From the NCBI GenBank assembly GCA_050305635.1, contig JBNLFS010000057.1:14623-78622 (forward strand): a stretch of 64,000 bases of DNA, written 5' to 3'. This DNA is from Thiodiazotropha sp050305635 (GTDB lineage: Bacteria > Pseudomonadota > Gammaproteobacteria > Chromatiales > Chromatiaceae). Numbering within the stretch: position 1 is the first letter of the stretch; each line of letters starts with the position of its first letter. Below the pieces are notes generated by a model. It was not told the origin of the DNA. It saw nothing but the letters and a program-made list of their open reading frames with translations, and searched no databases. This document shows positions 1-8,153 of the stretch, piece after piece. The position numbers and the translations under genes are program-made.

Positions 1-978
1 GACCACGTTTCCGGTGGGATCGGGCAGAAACAGGACACAGTCCGCGCGCTTTCCGTTACTCAGGGTATGCTGCAGGGCGAATCCCGATTCCGGCATCACG
101 TTACGCACCAGGGCGGACAGCTGCACCTCGCCAAAGGCGCCCCGGGAGCGTTTATCCGCCAGCACCTCCTGCAGGGAGACCACATTGCTGGACAGTTCGG
201 TGATCTTTTTCTGCGCTTCATCGATGCGGGTGAGGTGGGTCAGGACCTGCTGGAAGGTTTCGGTGGTCTTCTCGAACCCCTCATTGAGGCGCTTTTCCAC
301 CTGACCGCTGATCTCCCTGAGCCGCTGGTCCGTGGTCTCGGTCAAGCCGAGTACCCTTTTACCGAGATTGTCCGCGTGCTGGGCCAGGGCCTCCGCCACC
401 TGCCTGCGTACCTCGGCCATACCCTCGTGCAGGGTCTCCTGCTGGCGTCGCATGCTGTGCAACTGGTGCTCATCAAACGCCTCCCGATGCTCGCGCAGGG
501 CGCCGCTGAGGCGTTCCCCCAGTTCGGCCAGTTTCTCCTGCTGCTGCAGGCGACCGCCCGCCAGGTTCTCACCGACCGCTGTTTTCAGGGTCTCGAACTG
601 CTCCAGCAATTCCAGGCGCAGGCGGCCCGCATCGCCGCCCAGATGTTGCTGCATTTCAGCGAATCGACGCTCCAGCGCCTGCAGCAGCCGTTCGGAACGC
701 TCCTGCAGGCTCTGCTGCAGGGTGTGCAGCTGGCGCTGCTGGGCCAGCATGGCTTTGGCGATTCGCTCCGAGAGCAACTCCCGCAACGCACCCTGATCCT
801 GCGTCAAACGACGCTCGAGTTCCTGCAGCTGATCCTGCTGAATCTGTTGTTGATGCAGCCGGGTCTGCTGATCCTTGAGCTGATTATCGAGCAGGCGCGC
901 CAGCCAGGTCAGAATCCAGGCCATCGAACCCAGACCGGTCAACCCAAGCACCAGCATCATCTGCTGAAAGGCTGTCAT
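1..978 (-). CDS. rmuC: DNA recombination protein RmuC, N-terminal part (cut by window edge)
   Basis: The frame is open from an ATG at 978 through base 1, giving 326 codons with no stop, so the C-terminal part lies outside the window. It begins with a hydrophobic anchor of about 20 residues (residues 7-26). A long Gln/Glu/Arg/Leu-rich coiled coil follows (about 30-265). The start of the RmuC nuclease-like core comes next, recognisable by the segments SNVVSLQEVLADKRSRGAFG and NGKRADCVLFLPDP near residues 270-325. RmuC proteins are membrane-anchored and limit inversions between short repeats; their core resembles restriction endonucleases. An in-frame ATG at 996 would add six residues; 978 has the better GGTGG ribosome-binding site. 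The opposite strand is also open here because the coiled coil is so repetitive, which invites wrong calls. Confidence 0.9.
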   Translation of the reverse strand, partial: MTAFQQMMLVLGLTGLGSMAWILTWLARLLDNQLKDQQTRLHQQQIQQDQLQELERRLTQDQGALRELLSERIAKAMLAQQRQLHTLQQSLQERSERLLQALERRFAEMQQHLGGDAGRLRLELLEQFETLKTAVGENLAGGRLQQQEKLAELGERLSGALREHREAFDEHQLHSMRRQQETLHEGMAEVRRQVAEALAQHADNLGKRVLGLTETTDQRLREISGQVEKRLNEGFEKTTETFQQVLTHLTRIDEAQKKITELSSNVVSLQEVLADKRSRGAFGEVQLSALVRNVMPESGFALQHTLSNGKRADCVLFLPDPTGNVV

Positions 979-1160
979 ATGTATCCACCATTCCATGACC
1001 GGACTATACCCCATGAGTGGCTCAAAACCTGAGCCTGCCCCGGATTTGGCGCATTTCCCTGGGCTGACCGGGGTGGTCCCGGCTTGCATCCTGCCCCGGG
1101 AATCATTACTTTTTCGATTCTAATCCTTTCTCCCAGCGACACTGACCAACCCGACATCCC

Positions 1161-2438
1161 ATGCGCATCCATCTGAAGACACTCGGTTGCCGTCTCAATG
1201 AGGCGGAGCTCGAGACCTGGAGCCGGGAGTTTCAGGCCCGCGGTCATCGCATGACCGAAACCCTCGACGAGGCCGACCTGGTGGTGGTCAACACCTGCGC
1301 GGTCACCCAGGAAGCGGTGCGCAAATCAAAAAAACTGCTCAGCCGCAGCGGACGGGAGAACCCCCGGGCGCGTCTGGTGGTGAGCGGCTGTTACGCGACC
1401 CTGGAACCGGATGCCGCCCAGCAGATCGAAGGCGTGGACCTGGTCGTGAACAACCGGGACAAGGCCCGTCTGGTGGAGATCATCGAGCAGAACCTGGATC
1501 TGCGCCAGATGCCGGAAGCCGCCATGGAATCGCCGGTCTCAGGACTGCTCGATCGGGGACGGCAACGGGCGTTCATCAAGGTTCAGGACGGTTGTCGATA
1601 CCGCTGCACCTTCTGCATCGTGACCCTGGCCCGGGGCGAGGAACAGAGCCGCTCCGAAGCGGAAATCATCGAGGAGATCCAGCGGGTGCAGGGGGAAGGC
1701 ATTCAGGAAGTGGTCCTCACCGGGGTGCATATCGGGGGTTATGGGTGCGACATCGGCAGCTCGCTGACCCGCCTGGTGGAGCAAATACTGCAGCAGACCA
1801 CCCTGCCCCGTCTGCGCATCGGCTCCATCGAGCCCTGGGAACTGGACGAGGCCTTCTGGAGCCTGTTCGACAATCCGCGATTGATGCCCCATCTGCATCT
1901 TCCGTTGCAAAGCGGCTCGGACTCGGTGCTGCGACGCATGTCCCGACGCTGCCGCAGCGACGAGTTTCGCCTGCTGGTGGAGACGGCCCGTCAGCGGGTC
2001 GCCCATTTCAATGTCACCACGGATATCATCGTGGGGTTTCCCGGAGAGACCGAGGCGGAGTGGCAGGAGACCCTGGATTTTGTCGATGCCCTGGGTTTCG
2101 GTCATCTGCACATTTTCGGCTATTCACCGAGGCTGGGCACCAAAGCAGCCAGTCTGCCCGACCCGGTCAGCCGGGCGATCAAACGTCAACGTACCGAGGT
2201 CCTGCATCAGCTGGGTGAAAAACACCGGCGGCAAACCCTGGAGCGCTTCATCGGACAGCGGGTCCCGATCCTGGTGGAGGGTTCGGCGGAACAGGGATGG
2301 AGCGGCTACACACCCAACTATCAGCGCGTGGAACTGATCGCGCCGGAAGGCATGGACCCGTTGAATCACATACTCAACTGCGAGCTACTGGAATTGTCCG
2401 CTTCTGGCGAAGCACTCATCGCACGAATCTGCGATTGA
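1161..2438 (+). CDS. mtaB: tRNA (N6-threonylcarbamoyladenosine(37)-C2)-methylthiotransferase MtaB
   Basis: The 425-residue protein has the methylthiotransferase layout. The N-terminal domain has three cluster cysteines (C10 in KTLGCRLNEAE, C46 in NTCAVT, C77 in SGCYA). The radical-SAM domain has C145-x3-C149-x2-C152 (CRYRCTFC), and a C-terminal TRAM-like region follows. The family converts t6A37 to ms2t6A37 in tRNAs reading ANN codons, using two 4Fe-4S clusters and SAM. The motif CRLNEAE together with FCIVTLARG favours MtaB over MiaB or RimO. No strong Shine-Dalgarno precedes the ATG. The gene ends convergently with the lipoprotein gene at 2511-3500. Confidence 0.92.
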   Translation: MRIHLKTLGCRLNEAELETWSREFQARGHRMTETLDEADLVVVNTCAVTQEAVRKSKKLLSRSGRENPRARLVVSGCYATLEPDAAQQIEGVDLVVNNRDKARLVEIIEQNLDLRQMPEAAMESPVSGLLDRGRQRAFIKVQDGCRYRCTFCIVTLARGEEQSRSEAEIIEEIQRVQGEGIQEVVLTGVHIGGYGCDIGSSLTRLVEQILQQTTLPRLRIGSIEPWELDEAFWSLFDNPRLMPHLHLPLQSGSDSVLRRMSRRCRSDEFRLLVETARQRVAHFNVTTDIIVGFPGETEAEWQETLDFVDALGFGHLHIFGYSPRLGTKAASLPDPVSRAIKRQRTEVLHQLGEKHRRQTLERFIGQRVPILVEGSAEQGWSGYTPNYQRVELIAPEGMDPLNHILNCELLELSASGEALIARICD

Positions 2439-2475
2439 TCGGATTCACAAATCCGACTCGGATCGGCTGACGAGA

Positions 2476-2499
2476 CCGGGCGACGCAGCCGCCGCCCGG
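2476..2499. terminator. GC-rich hairpin between convergent genes
   Basis: A 7-bp perfect stem (CCGGGCG / CGCCCGG) with a 10-nt loop lies between the stops of mtaB and the convergent lipoprotein gene. It has no clear U-tract, so it may slow polymerase or protect RNA ends rather than be a canonical intrinsic terminator. Confidence 0.45.
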
Positions 2500-2510
2500 A
2501 TCCCTTAACT

Positions 2511-3500
2511 TCAAGGCCAGGTATGGGTACTGCCCACCCCTTCGAAGGTCACCACATACTGGGTGCAACTGATGAACTCGACCGTTGCCACGGTGCCGTT
2601 TGCGCCCTGCATGCGAATCCGTCCTGCGTCGGGATGGCCATCGGAACAGCCGAAGGTGACCGGTATTTCGGTAGTGACTGTTACGTAACCGTAGTCAGGA
2701 TCATAAACGCGCACCGATACGGAATACCCGGAGCTGGCACTGCCGGAAACACTCACCTCGCTGACCCGGTAGGTGCGGTTATCGTAACCCCGATAGTCCG
2801 AATAGTACTCGCAACTCACATCGGTACCGTTGGTATTGCTGGCCGTGCAGGTCATGGACATGTTGAAGGTATTGGTGTAGTTGACCGTAGCGCTGTGTAC
2901 CGAGACGGTGAAGTTCACGTAGCGGAACTCCAGACGATATCCGCCGCCGACTTCGGTATAGGTGCCTTCCACGGTACCGTCGAAGGTGCTGGAGTAACTG
3001 CCGCTGCCGTAATTCGCCGTACGCGTGCACTGGTTGTATTCCACACGCCAGTTTCCGGCCGTTCCGGAATCCGGGTACTCGATGATCAATGATCCGGTGT
3101 CGCAGACATTTTGGGACAGATCCTGCGTTCTCGCCGCGGTCACGCCACGGGCCGCCTGACCACTTGCGTCACCCTGCAGAATTCCGGCCATCCAGCCGGC
3201 GAACTCCTGCATGATTTCGTCACGACTGACCGGAGCGTCACTACGTTGTCCCACAACCGGTACGCTGTCCGCATTGATTGCCTGTTTTGCGCCCGACGCG
3301 CCCGCCGTGGCCAGCTCCTTGGAATTCTCACTGGTCAAAGTCGCCTCAGAGGTTTCTCCCGAGTAGTCCAGGGATGAGGTGGTCGTGGAACCGCCGCCGT
3401 CGTCACCGGTATTGTCATCGCCGCCCCCCCCGCCACCGCAGGCAGGCAGCAATGCCGCGATCAGCATGAAGGGTAAGATCTTTTTCGTTTTCATCCACAT
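2511..3500 (-). CDS. Predicted lipoprotein of unknown function, Ser/Thr/Tyr-rich
   Basis: The start is set at the ATG at 3500 (MWMKTKK) because AGGAG lies 7 nt upstream; the frame is open further but the extra residues look like non-coding sequence. A lysine-rich n-region, a hydrophobic core and the lipobox LPAC are followed by a Gly/Asp linker, the usual picture of a lipoprotein tethered by a flexible spacer. The rest (about 330 residues in total) is rich in Ser, Thr, Tyr and Gly with alternating beta-like segments and a few cysteines. I recognise no family. It is the third gene of a minus-strand cluster after the Mut7-C protein and a small secreted protein, 40 nt behind the latter. Envelope location is inferred; its role is unknown. 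Confidence 0.72.
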   Translation of the reverse strand: MWMKTKKILPFMLIAALLPACGGGGGGDDNTGDDGGGSTTTSSLDYSGETSEATLTSENSKELATAGASGAKQAINADSVPVVGQRSDAPVSRDEIMQEFAGWMAGILQGDASGQAARGVTAARTQDLSQNVCDTGSLIIEYPDSGTAGNWRVEYNQCTRTANYGSGSYSSTFDGTVEGTYTEVGGGYRLEFRYVNFTVSVHSATVNYTNTFNMSMTCTASNTNGTDVSCEYYSDYRGYDNRTYRVSEVSVSGSASSGYSVSVRVYDPDYGYVTVTTEIPVTFGCSDGHPDAGRIRMQGANGTVATVEFISCTQYVVTFEGVGSTHTWP

Positions 3501-3540
3501 GACGACTCTCCTGATTGTTCCAGTAACGGGTAACACAGTA

Positions 3541-4083
3541 TCAGAGGCCTTCCAGCCTTGCATTATGTTGTTCGGCATCCAACCCATTGGCCAGGTAGGC
3601 GATTGAAATACCGGGCTTGCGCGTCCAACTCAGTTCGATGCGCCAGGCCTCGTCTGGAAGATGCCAGACCAGTTGCATCTGCCCCTCTCCGCGACGGATC
3701 GCTCCGATCTTCCCGGACAGGTTGCGCACGTAGTCGGGAAACAGGCTCTGATCCGCAGGCTGGCCGTACTTCTCCTGCAAATGGCGCTGAAGCTCCACAA
3801 AGGTAACTTGATTGCCCGGTTCATAGGTACGCAGGATCTTGTAAATGTGATCCCGGTAGGACATTACATAGATCAGTTCCCGCTCGACCCGGTAAACCAC
3901 GCCTCGACGATCCCCATCGGTCACCGGCGCGGATTCCGGAGAACGCTCCCTGAGCAGTTGATTGAAACTGCCGCCCAGACAGTAATGGTCGAACACCACC
4001 CGGATACACTCCCCCATCGAGGGTTGGGCGAACACCAGGCCCGCGAGCGCCAAACTGCCGATCATCAAGCATCGTCTGACCAT
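3541..4083 (-). CDS. Small secreted protein of unknown function
   Basis: The 180-residue product starts with a signal peptide (MVRRCLMIGSLALAGLVFA, probable cleavage near residue 20-24). Two cysteines follow (CIRVVFDHYC), spaced to form a disulfide. The mature part is mixed alpha/beta with many aromatic residues and no recognised domain. The start codon overlaps the end of the upstream Mut7-C gene by 19 nt, which suggests translational coupling. Periplasmic location is inferred from the signal peptide. Confidence 0.72.
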   Translation of the reverse strand: MVRRCLMIGSLALAGLVFAQPSMGECIRVVFDHYCLGGSFNQLLRERSPESAPVTDGDRRGVVYRVERELIYVMSYRDHIYKILRTYEPGNQVTFVELQRHLQEKYGQPADQSLFPDYVRNLSGKIGAIRRGEGQMQLVWHLPDEAWRIELSWTRKPGISIAYLANGLDAEQHNARLEGL

Positions 4084-4829
4084 GAATCTCCCCTGTTACG
4101 CAACGCATCGACCCAGGCGGACAGTTGCCGGTAGTGACTGCCCTTCCAATAAACCTGTCCGCAGTTCCGGCAAAGCCAGAATTCATTATAGTGACGCCGC
4201 ACCCGATTGGGCAGCCTGTCGGCAATCCGTTCGGCATCGGCCGATAGGAGTTCACCGTTGCACAGGGTGCAGCGGCTGAAGGGCGCCAACTGCGCGATCA
4301 AATCAAAGCGCTCGACCACCTCCTGGAGTTGCTGATGAGGCTCGATCGCATGCACATAACAGCCATGGGTCAGCTCGCGGTGCATCAGAAGAGCCCGGTC
4401 ACGAGTCAGCAGGACACGCTGCTCAGCGATGGAGCAATCGACCAGAGCGCGGTCCCCCGCGTCGTTGCGAAACCGGGTATCGAACCCCACCAGCCGCAGC
4501 AGCCGGGCCAGTTTGCCCAGATGCGCATCGGCGACGAATCGCGGGACTCTCAAAGGACGCTCCCGAAGTTTCAGCAAGGGAGAGACATCCAGCGCCTCGA
4601 ACATGGGATAGACACTGATGCGATCTCCCTCCCGCAGGGGGTAATCGAGGGCCACCGACCGGCCATTCACCAGGATGATCTCGATCTCCGTATGCGGCAC
4701 GCCGAGCTTTTCGATCAAGTGCTTGACACTCTGCCCGGCCTGAAATACTTGCAGAGTATCGCGTTTTCGCAGAGCCGTGGGGAGAAAATCGTTCAGCTCC
4801 TCATAGAACCTCAGGGTGACCTCAGGCAT
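4065..4829 (-). CDS. Mut7-C family PIN-like RNase with N-terminal ubiquitin-like domain
   Basis: From the ATG at 4829 the product is 254 residues. Residues 1-80 form a MoaD/ThiS-like beta-grasp (MPEVTLRFYEELNDFL ... NGRSVALDYPLREGDRISVYP). Residues about 95-165 are the Mut7-C PIN-like core with acidic candidates D101 (FVADAHLGKLARLLR) and D143 (LLTRDRALL). The tail has a zinc ribbon with C187-x2-C190 and C220-x2-C223. In this family the ubiquitin-like and RNase parts are often fused; the substrate is unknown. The frame extends upstream to 5012, but those codons lie in a REP-like palindrome (see 4959-5071) and are probably not translated. An in-frame ATG at 4838 is an alternative start. It is first in a three-gene minus-strand cluster. 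Confidence 0.85.
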   Translation of the reverse strand: MPEVTLRFYEELNDFLPTALRKRDTLQVFQAGQSVKHLIEKLGVPHTEIEIILVNGRSVALDYPLREGDRISVYPMFEALDVSPLLKLRERPLRVPRFVADAHLGKLARLLRLVGFDTRFRNDAGDRALVDCSIAEQRVLLTRDRALLMHRELTHGCYVHAIEPHQQLQEVVERFDLIAQLAPFSRCTLCNGELLSADAERIADRLPNRVRRHYNEFWLCRNCGQVYWKGSHYRQLSAWVDALRNRGDSWSDDA

Positions 4830-4958
4830 CTGACCCATCGACTTGATCGACAGTCGTGAGTAATGAATCCAAGCACCGGGAGCGCACATGGACATTTGGG
4901 GTTCCCGGGTAACCACAAGCAGTCGGGAGGCAAGGCATACACCACGAGGATACTGACA

Positions 4959-5071
4959 CTCGTTCCCACGCTCTGCGTGGGAATGCAGACCCAGGGTCCG
5001 GTGAAAATCCATGCCGGCTCCATGCCAGGGTACTTAGGTATGCGTTCCCACGCAGAGCGTGGGAACGAGAC
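4959..5071. repeat. REPIN-like pair of inverted palindromes (copy 1)
   Basis: Two arms with the core TTCCCACGC-TCT-GCGTGGGAA face each other about 60 bp apart. Each arm is itself a hairpin, and the outer edges read CTCGTTCC and GGAACGAG. A second copy with the same architecture is at 40051-40168. This palindrome type is widespread in Gammaproteobacteria and often appears as spurious peptide translations such as SHAERGNE. It fills the spacer upstream of the Mut7-C gene and downstream of xthA. Confidence 0.85.
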
Positions 5072-5112
5072 GTGAACATCAGGATGGCCTCAGGCATGGG
5101 ATCGCCGGGGTG

Positions 5113-5928
5113 TCAGAAATCGAATTCCGCCCACACCGGACAGTGATCCGAAGGCTTCTCCATGGCACGGATATCGTAGGCGATACCGACCTCGGTACAG
5201 GCGCTGATCAGGGGCCGGGTGGCCAGCATCAGGTCGATGCGCAGACCCCGCTTGGGCTCCCGTTCGAAGCCCCGGCTGCGGTAATCGAACCAGCTGAACC
5301 GGTCATCCACATCCGGCTTGAGGGTACGGAAGCTGTCCTGCAGCCCCCAATCCATGATGGCCTGCAGCCAGGCCCGCTCCTCGGGGAGAAAACTGCACTT
5401 GCCGGTCTTCAGCCAGCGTTTGGCGTTGTCCTCGCCAATGCCGATGTCCGTGTCCAGGGGCGCCACGTTCATGTCCCCCACCAGCAGCAGGGGCTCGTCC
5501 GGGCTGTGATGGGTCTGCAGGTAGCTGAGCAGATCAGCGTAGAATTTCTCCTTGGCGGGAAACTTCACCGCGTGGTCCCGGCTCTCCCCCTGGGGAAAGT
5601 AGCCGTTGATCACGCTGAATTCACCCCCTTTGGGCGAACGGTAGCGACCCACGATGAGGCGGCGCTGGGCATCGTCCCCATCCGTGGGAAAACCCTTGCT
5701 CACCGCCAGGGGTTCGGTCTTGGAGAGCAGCGCCACCCCGTAGTGGGTCTTCTGACCGTGATAGCAGGCCCGGTAGTCCAGCGCCGCGATCATATCCAGG
5801 GGAAAATCCTGGTCCTGGACCTTGGACTCCTGAATCCCGATGACATCGGGGTCGTAGGCCGCTTTGAGCTGCTCCAGCTGATGGGCCCGGGCGCGGATCC
5901 CATTGGTGTTGAACGATACAATCCTCAC
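5113..5928 (-). CDS. xthA: Exodeoxyribonuclease III
   Basis: The 271-residue product matches the exonuclease III / AP endonuclease fold across its length. It starts MRIVSFNTNGIRAR, has the metal-binding glutamate E34 in IQESK, the GDMNVAPLDTDIG segment (Asp/Asn pair) and the C-terminal SDHCPVW with the catalytic histidine. The enzyme cleaves abasic sites and trims 3' ends in base-excision repair in the cytoplasm. Translation appears to start at GTG (5928), with AGAGG 9 nt upstream. It lies alone between a hypothetical gene and the REPIN. Confidence 0.95.
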   Translation of the reverse strand: MRIVSFNTNGIRARAHQLEQLKAAYDPDVIGIQESKVQDQDFPLDMIAALDYRACYHGQKTHYGVALLSKTEPLAVSKGFPTDGDDAQRRLIVGRYRSPKGGEFSVINGYFPQGESRDHAVKFPAKEKFYADLLSYLQTHHSPDEPLLLVGDMNVAPLDTDIGIGEDNAKRWLKTGKCSFLPEERAWLQAIMDWGLQDSFRTLKPDVDDRFSWFDYRSRGFEREPKRGLRIDLMLATRPLISACTEVGIAYDIRAMEKPSDHCPVWAEFDF

Positions 5929-6016
5929 AGGTGTTTGCCTCTGCTCTCAGGGTTATGGACGCATGACCGGGGGGGCGCCATGCAGGATGATATCAGGGGA
6001 TCTGCGGAGAGTGGCC

Positions 6017-6322
6017 TCATCCCCGGGAGGGCAGAACCTCGAGGGTCTCCCCTTCCCCCATCTCGTAACCGTGCCGGTAGGCCTTGCCCCAGGGCAGAAA
6101 GGGACTCTCCTCGGAGACCGCTTGCGGGGCCGGGTTCAGCGCCTCCTGAACGCTCTGCGCGTACCCCTGCCGGTTCATCGCGGCGACCATGCCGTCCGCA
6201 TAGCCCCGGTTGTACCAGAGCTGCAGATCCGCATCCTCCGGCGCCAGACCGGAGGTCTCCGCATAGAGGTTCTTTACCACCGGCAGGAGCCGCGAAAACA
6301 CCTCTTCCCCCGATCGATTCAT
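6017..6322 (-). CDS. Hypothetical protein of about 101 residues
   Basis: Starting at ATG 6322 (MNRSGEEVFSRLLPVVKNLY) the product is a soluble, mildly acidic protein. It has an amphipathic N-terminal half and repeated aromatic/Gly segments (WYNRGYADGM, YRHGYEMGEG). The frame is open to 6382, but the residues before this Met do not look conserved. I recognise no family. It lies 88 nt upstream of xthA on the same strand and could be cotranscribed with it. Codon use looks like that of its neighbours, which supports a real gene. Confidence 0.6.
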   Translation of the reverse strand: MNRSGEEVFSRLLPVVKNLYAETSGLAPEDADLQLWYNRGYADGMVAAMNRQGYAQSVQEALNPAPQAVSEESPFLPWGKAYRHGYEMGEGETLEVLPSRG

Positions 6323-6508
6323 CTGCCACCCATCCTGATCTGTCCTACTCCGCCCCAGGGACGGAACTCGAATTGAAACCATCGCAGAAGCCTACCACGG
6401 GCCATTCCCCATCACTACCCACCGGGCTTTTTCCTCACCCCCGGCCGGTTGTAATTCCGCCCCTGTGTAGCGATCATGGTCGCATATTCGGATGCAGGAA
6501 CCTGAACC

Positions 6509-7276
6509 ATGCTGATTGTCATCTCACCCGCCAAAACCCTTGATTACGAGACCCCACCGATCACCCGGAGTCATACCAAACCCCGGTTTCTCAAGGACTC
6601 CCAGCGACTGGTCACCCATCTGCGCAACTACTCCTCGCTGGACCTGGCGGAGCTGATGAAACTGAGCATGAAGCTGGCGGAGCTCAACTTCGAGCGCTAT
6701 CACGACTGGAAGACCCCGTTTTCAATGAAGAACGCCAAACAGGCGGTGCTCGCCATGAAGGGGGACGTGTACACCGGTCTGGATGCGGAAACCCTGAGCG
6801 AGGAATCCCTGGATTTCGCCCAGACGCATCTGCGCATCCTCTCCGGACTCTACGGGGTGCTCAAACCCCTCGACCTGATGCAGCCCTACCGGCTGGAGAT
6901 GGGCACCAAGCTGCCCAATGAAGCAGGCAAGGATCTGTACGCCTTCTGGGGTGAAACCATCACCCGGGCGATCAACAAGGACCTCAAGGCCCAGGGTGAC
7001 GATGTACTGATCAATCTCGCCTCCAACGAGTACTACAAATCGATCAAACCGAAACTGATAGAGGGTCGCATCATCACCCCCCAGTTCAAGGAGCGGAAGA
7101 ACGGCGGCTACCCGATGATCGGGGTGTTCGCGAAGCGGGCTCGGGGCCTGATGAGCCGCTACATCATCGACAAGCAGTTGCAGGAGCCGGAAGCCCTGAA
7201 GCGCTTCAAGGTCGAGGGTTACGCCTACAACAAACCACTCTCCAAAGGTGACCAATGGGTGTTCACCCGCGGCTGA
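6509..7276 (+). CDS. yaaA: Peroxide stress protein YaaA (DUF328/UPF0246)
   Basis: The 255-residue protein opens with the family signature MLIVISPAKTLDYETPP and contains LYGVLKPLDLMQPYRLEMG and NLASNEYYKS, all typical of YaaA. Known members bind DNA with a helix-hairpin-helix-like motif and limit intracellular free iron during peroxide stress. AGGA lies 8 nt before the ATG. The last 22 nt overlap the start of the tatD-type gene, so the two are probably translated from one mRNA. Confidence 0.93.
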   Translation: MLIVISPAKTLDYETPPITRSHTKPRFLKDSQRLVTHLRNYSSLDLAELMKLSMKLAELNFERYHDWKTPFSMKNAKQAVLAMKGDVYTGLDAETLSEESLDFAQTHLRILSGLYGVLKPLDLMQPYRLEMGTKLPNEAGKDLYAFWGETITRAINKDLKAQGDDVLINLASNEYYKSIKPKLIEGRIITPQFKERKNGGYPMIGVFAKRARGLMSRYIIDKQLQEPEALKRFKVEGYAYNKPLSKGDQWVFTRG

Positions 7277-8040
7277 TCGACGCCCACAGCCATTTCGACG
7301 ACGCCTCGTTCGACGCGGACCGGGAACAGGCGCTGCAAAGGGCTCATGACTCGGGGGTGCGCGAGCAGGTGATCCCAGCGGTCATCTCTGCCGGGTGGCC
7401 GAGGATCCGCGACCTGTGCGGGGACTACCCCGGGCTCTACCCGAGTTACGGCCTGCACCCCATGTACCTGAGCGATCATCGGGAATCCCATCTCCAGGAT
7501 CTTGAGCAGTGGATCGAGCATGAACGGCCGGTGGCGATCGGGGAGTGCGGTCTGGACTTCTACATCCCCGATCCCCAGCCTGAACTTCAGCAGTTCTATT
7601 TCGAAGGCCAGCTGAGCCTGGCCCGGCAGTATGATCTCCCGGTGATCATTCATGCCCGGCGCTCGGTGGAGGAGGTGATCAACACCCTGCGGCGTTATCC
7701 CGGCGTGCGGGGCATGCTGCATAGCTTTTCCGGCAGTGAGCAGCAGGCGCTGCGCTTGATCGATCTGGGGTTTTACCTCAGCTTCGGCGGACCGGTCACC
7801 TATCCCCGGGCCCAGCGCATGCACCGGCTGGTGCAGCGCCTGCCACTGACCTCCCTGATGCTGGAGACCGACTCTCCGGATCAACCCAACTGCGACCACC
7901 GGGGCGAGCGCAACGAGCCGGCCCGTCTCACAGAAGTGCTCGAACAGGTCAGTACTCTGCGAGGCGAGTCCCCCGAGGTGATTGCCGAGCAGACCCGCCG
8001 CAACACCTACCGGCTGTTCGACCTGCACCCCGACGACTGA
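7255..8040 (+). CDS. TatD family metal-dependent hydrolase (YjjV-like)
   Basis: The 261 residues carry the amidohydrolase metal ligands in order: H11-x-H13 (DAHSHFDD), GECGLDFY, IIHARR, HSFSG and ETDSPDQP. TatD relatives act as 3'-5' DNA/RNA exonucleases or deoxyribonucleases. The short form and the FDDxxFDxDR segment are closer to YjjV than to TatD itself. The AAAGGTG ribosome-binding site sits inside yaaA, with a 22-nt gene overlap. The substrate is not predictable from sequence. Confidence 0.88.
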   Translation: MGVHPRLIDAHSHFDDASFDADREQALQRAHDSGVREQVIPAVISAGWPRIRDLCGDYPGLYPSYGLHPMYLSDHRESHLQDLEQWIEHERPVAIGECGLDFYIPDPQPELQQFYFEGQLSLARQYDLPVIIHARRSVEEVINTLRRYPGVRGMLHSFSGSEQQALRLIDLGFYLSFGGPVTYPRAQRMHRLVQRLPLTSLMLETDSPDQPNCDHRGERNEPARLTEVLEQVSTLRGESPEVIAEQTRRNTYRLFDLHPDD

Positions 8041-8094
8041 CGCCCGATCCTGCCAAACCGGTTAAAATAATCGCTTGATTCCTTCGGCAAGGAC

Positions 8095-8123
8095 ATGACT
8101 CCGACCCCGTCCCCCGCTATGAT
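8095..8123 (+). promoter_or_regulatory. Candidate sigma-70 promoter for galE-uppP
   Basis: The -35-like ATGACT (8095-8100) and the -10 TATGAT (8118-8123) are separated by exactly 17 nt. They end 30 nt before the galE start, leaving a short leader that contains the galE ribosome-binding site GGAG. Confidence 0.45.
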
Positions 8124-8153
8124 GAGCCGGTTTTTTGAATTTGGAGTCAAGCC

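Noticed and set aside
67..1032. Long plus-strand ORF of 321 codons
   Set aside because: It is antisense to the rmuC coiled coil; its Leu/Gln-rich translation is a mirror of that repeat, while the minus strand shows real RmuC motifs.
5059..6543. 494-codon plus-strand ORF
   Set aside because: It lies opposite xthA and the small hypothetical gene and begins in the REPIN; its translation has no domain.
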